From positions 1-5,744 of the forward strand of contig CAAEDF010000075.1 of the NCBI GenBank assembly GCA_900754535.1: a DNA stretch of 5,744 nt. Direction: 5' to 3'. The DNA is from Clostridia bacterium. Lineage in GTDB: Bacteria; Bacillota; Clostridia; Oscillospirales; CAG-382. The notes under the pieces were generated by a model. The model did no database searches. It was not told where the DNA came from and was given only the letters and a program-made list of their open reading frames with translations. Both the position numbers and the translations under genes were made by a program. This document shows positions 5,138-5,744 of the stretch, piece after piece (the stretch's first letter is position 1; each line of letters starts with the position of its first letter).

Positions 5138-5744
5138 ATGCTTGATCTGAAAACCTTAAAAGGACCTTTGACGGTTATGATTACCGGCGACTCGGTAACC
5201 GATTGCGGCCGGACATATCCGTATGCGGATTATACGAACAATCTCGGCGGCGGATACGTTTCCATCCTGCATGAGCAGATAACCTGCACGTATCCCGAAA
5301 AGAAAATACGTCTTGTAAATGCCGGAATATCGGGAAACACCAGCAGAGACGTGCGAAACCGCTGGGAAAAAGACCTTGAAAATATATCGCCGTCCTACGC
5401 AACGCTGCTTATAGGCGTCAACGACGTATGGCGCAGATTTGACACCTATATGTCGCCGGAGCGTGCGGTTTCTCCCGGTGAATACGAGGAAAATCTCCGT
5501 TTTATCGCAGAGGACGCCGCAAAAAGGCTTAAAGGGTTTATGATAATCGCACCGTTCCTTTTCGAAGCGAATGACAGCGACCCTTTCAAGGCGGCCGTGC
5601 TTGAGTACGGACGCATCTGCAAGCATGTCGCAGCGGACACCGGAGCGGAATTCCTTGATATCCAGAAGGATATAGACAACATTCTTAAAACACTCAATAA
5701 TACCGCTCTGTCGCCTGACAGGGTACATCCCAACCGCGTTGCAC
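5138..5744 (+). CDS. SGNH/GDSL-family hydrolase, C-terminus cut by window edge
   Basis: The frame is open for 202 codons and runs off the right edge. All four signature blocks of the SGNH esterase family are visible: block I GDSVT with the nucleophile S19, block II NAGISGNTSRD with G63, block III GVND with N95, and block V DRVH with D194 and H197 as the rest of the catalytic triad. It most resembles the Lipase_GDSL_2 type, whose members deacetylate sugars or cleave small esters. The substrate cannot be told from sequence. There is no signal peptide, so it should act in the cytoplasm, perhaps on imported acetylated sugars. At 197 residues to the catalytic His, only a short C-terminal piece is likely missing. 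The ribosome site GGAGGAGGG (5122-5130) is very strong, 7 nt before the ATG. It starts 40 bp after the LRR gene with no terminator between, so an operon is likely. Confidence 0.93.
   Translation, partial: MLDLKTLKGPLTVMITGDSVTDCGRTYPYADYTNNLGGGYVSILHEQITCTYPEKKIRLVNAGISGNTSRDVRNRWEKDLENISPSYATLLIGVNDVWRRFDTYMSPERAVSPGEYEENLRFIAEDAAKRLKGFMIIAPFLFEANDSDPFKAAVLEYGRICKHVAADTGAEFLDIQKDIDNILKTLNNTALSPDRVHPNRVA

Noticed and set aside
5156..5728. Minus-strand frame of 190 codons.
   Set aside because: Antisense to the SGNH hydrolase, which has all four signature blocks on the plus strand.

Overview
The window looks like chromosomal DNA of an anaerobic Firmicute, most likely a gut or rumen clostridium (Clostridia; an Oscillospiraceae or related lineage is my inference). 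Supporting signs are strong GGAGG ribosome sites, clostridial-type glutamine-dependent NadE, a small membrane protein with the 'YYYKW' N-terminus that I recall from many Clostridia, and a 22-residue leucine-rich-repeat surface protein. I see no phage, transposon, CRISPR, tRNA or rRNA.

Layout. Positions 1758 to 1 (minus strand) hold nadE, open through all 586 codons in the window and cut by the left edge, so its last few dozen codons are missing. A 591-bp divergent intergenic region (1759-2349) follows. It carries a perfect-consensus promoter for nadE with a palindrome over its -35 box, a roughly 180-nt nadE leader with several possible stems, a promoter for the rightward gene with an inverted repeat over its -10 box, and a 52-nt imperfect hairpin in that gene's leader. 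Positions 2350-3036 (plus) encode a 228-residue single-pass membrane protein of unknown function, closed by a clear intrinsic terminator (3072-3102). A new promoter at about 3169-3210 then drives a 611-residue LRR protein (3262-5097). An SGNH/GDSL hydrolase starts 40 bp after it (5138) and runs off the right edge.

How the parts relate. There are three transcription units: nadE leftward, the membrane protein alone rightward, and the LRR protein with the SGNH hydrolase rightward. NadE makes NAD+ and is housekeeping. The membrane protein and the LRR protein both have a basic N-terminus, one hydrophobic segment and a predicted outside domain, so both probably act at the cell surface. Nothing links them functionally to nadE beyond proximity. 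I did not find a convincing new multi-gene system. The points most worth a second look are the cis-elements in the divergent region and the build of the LRR protein.
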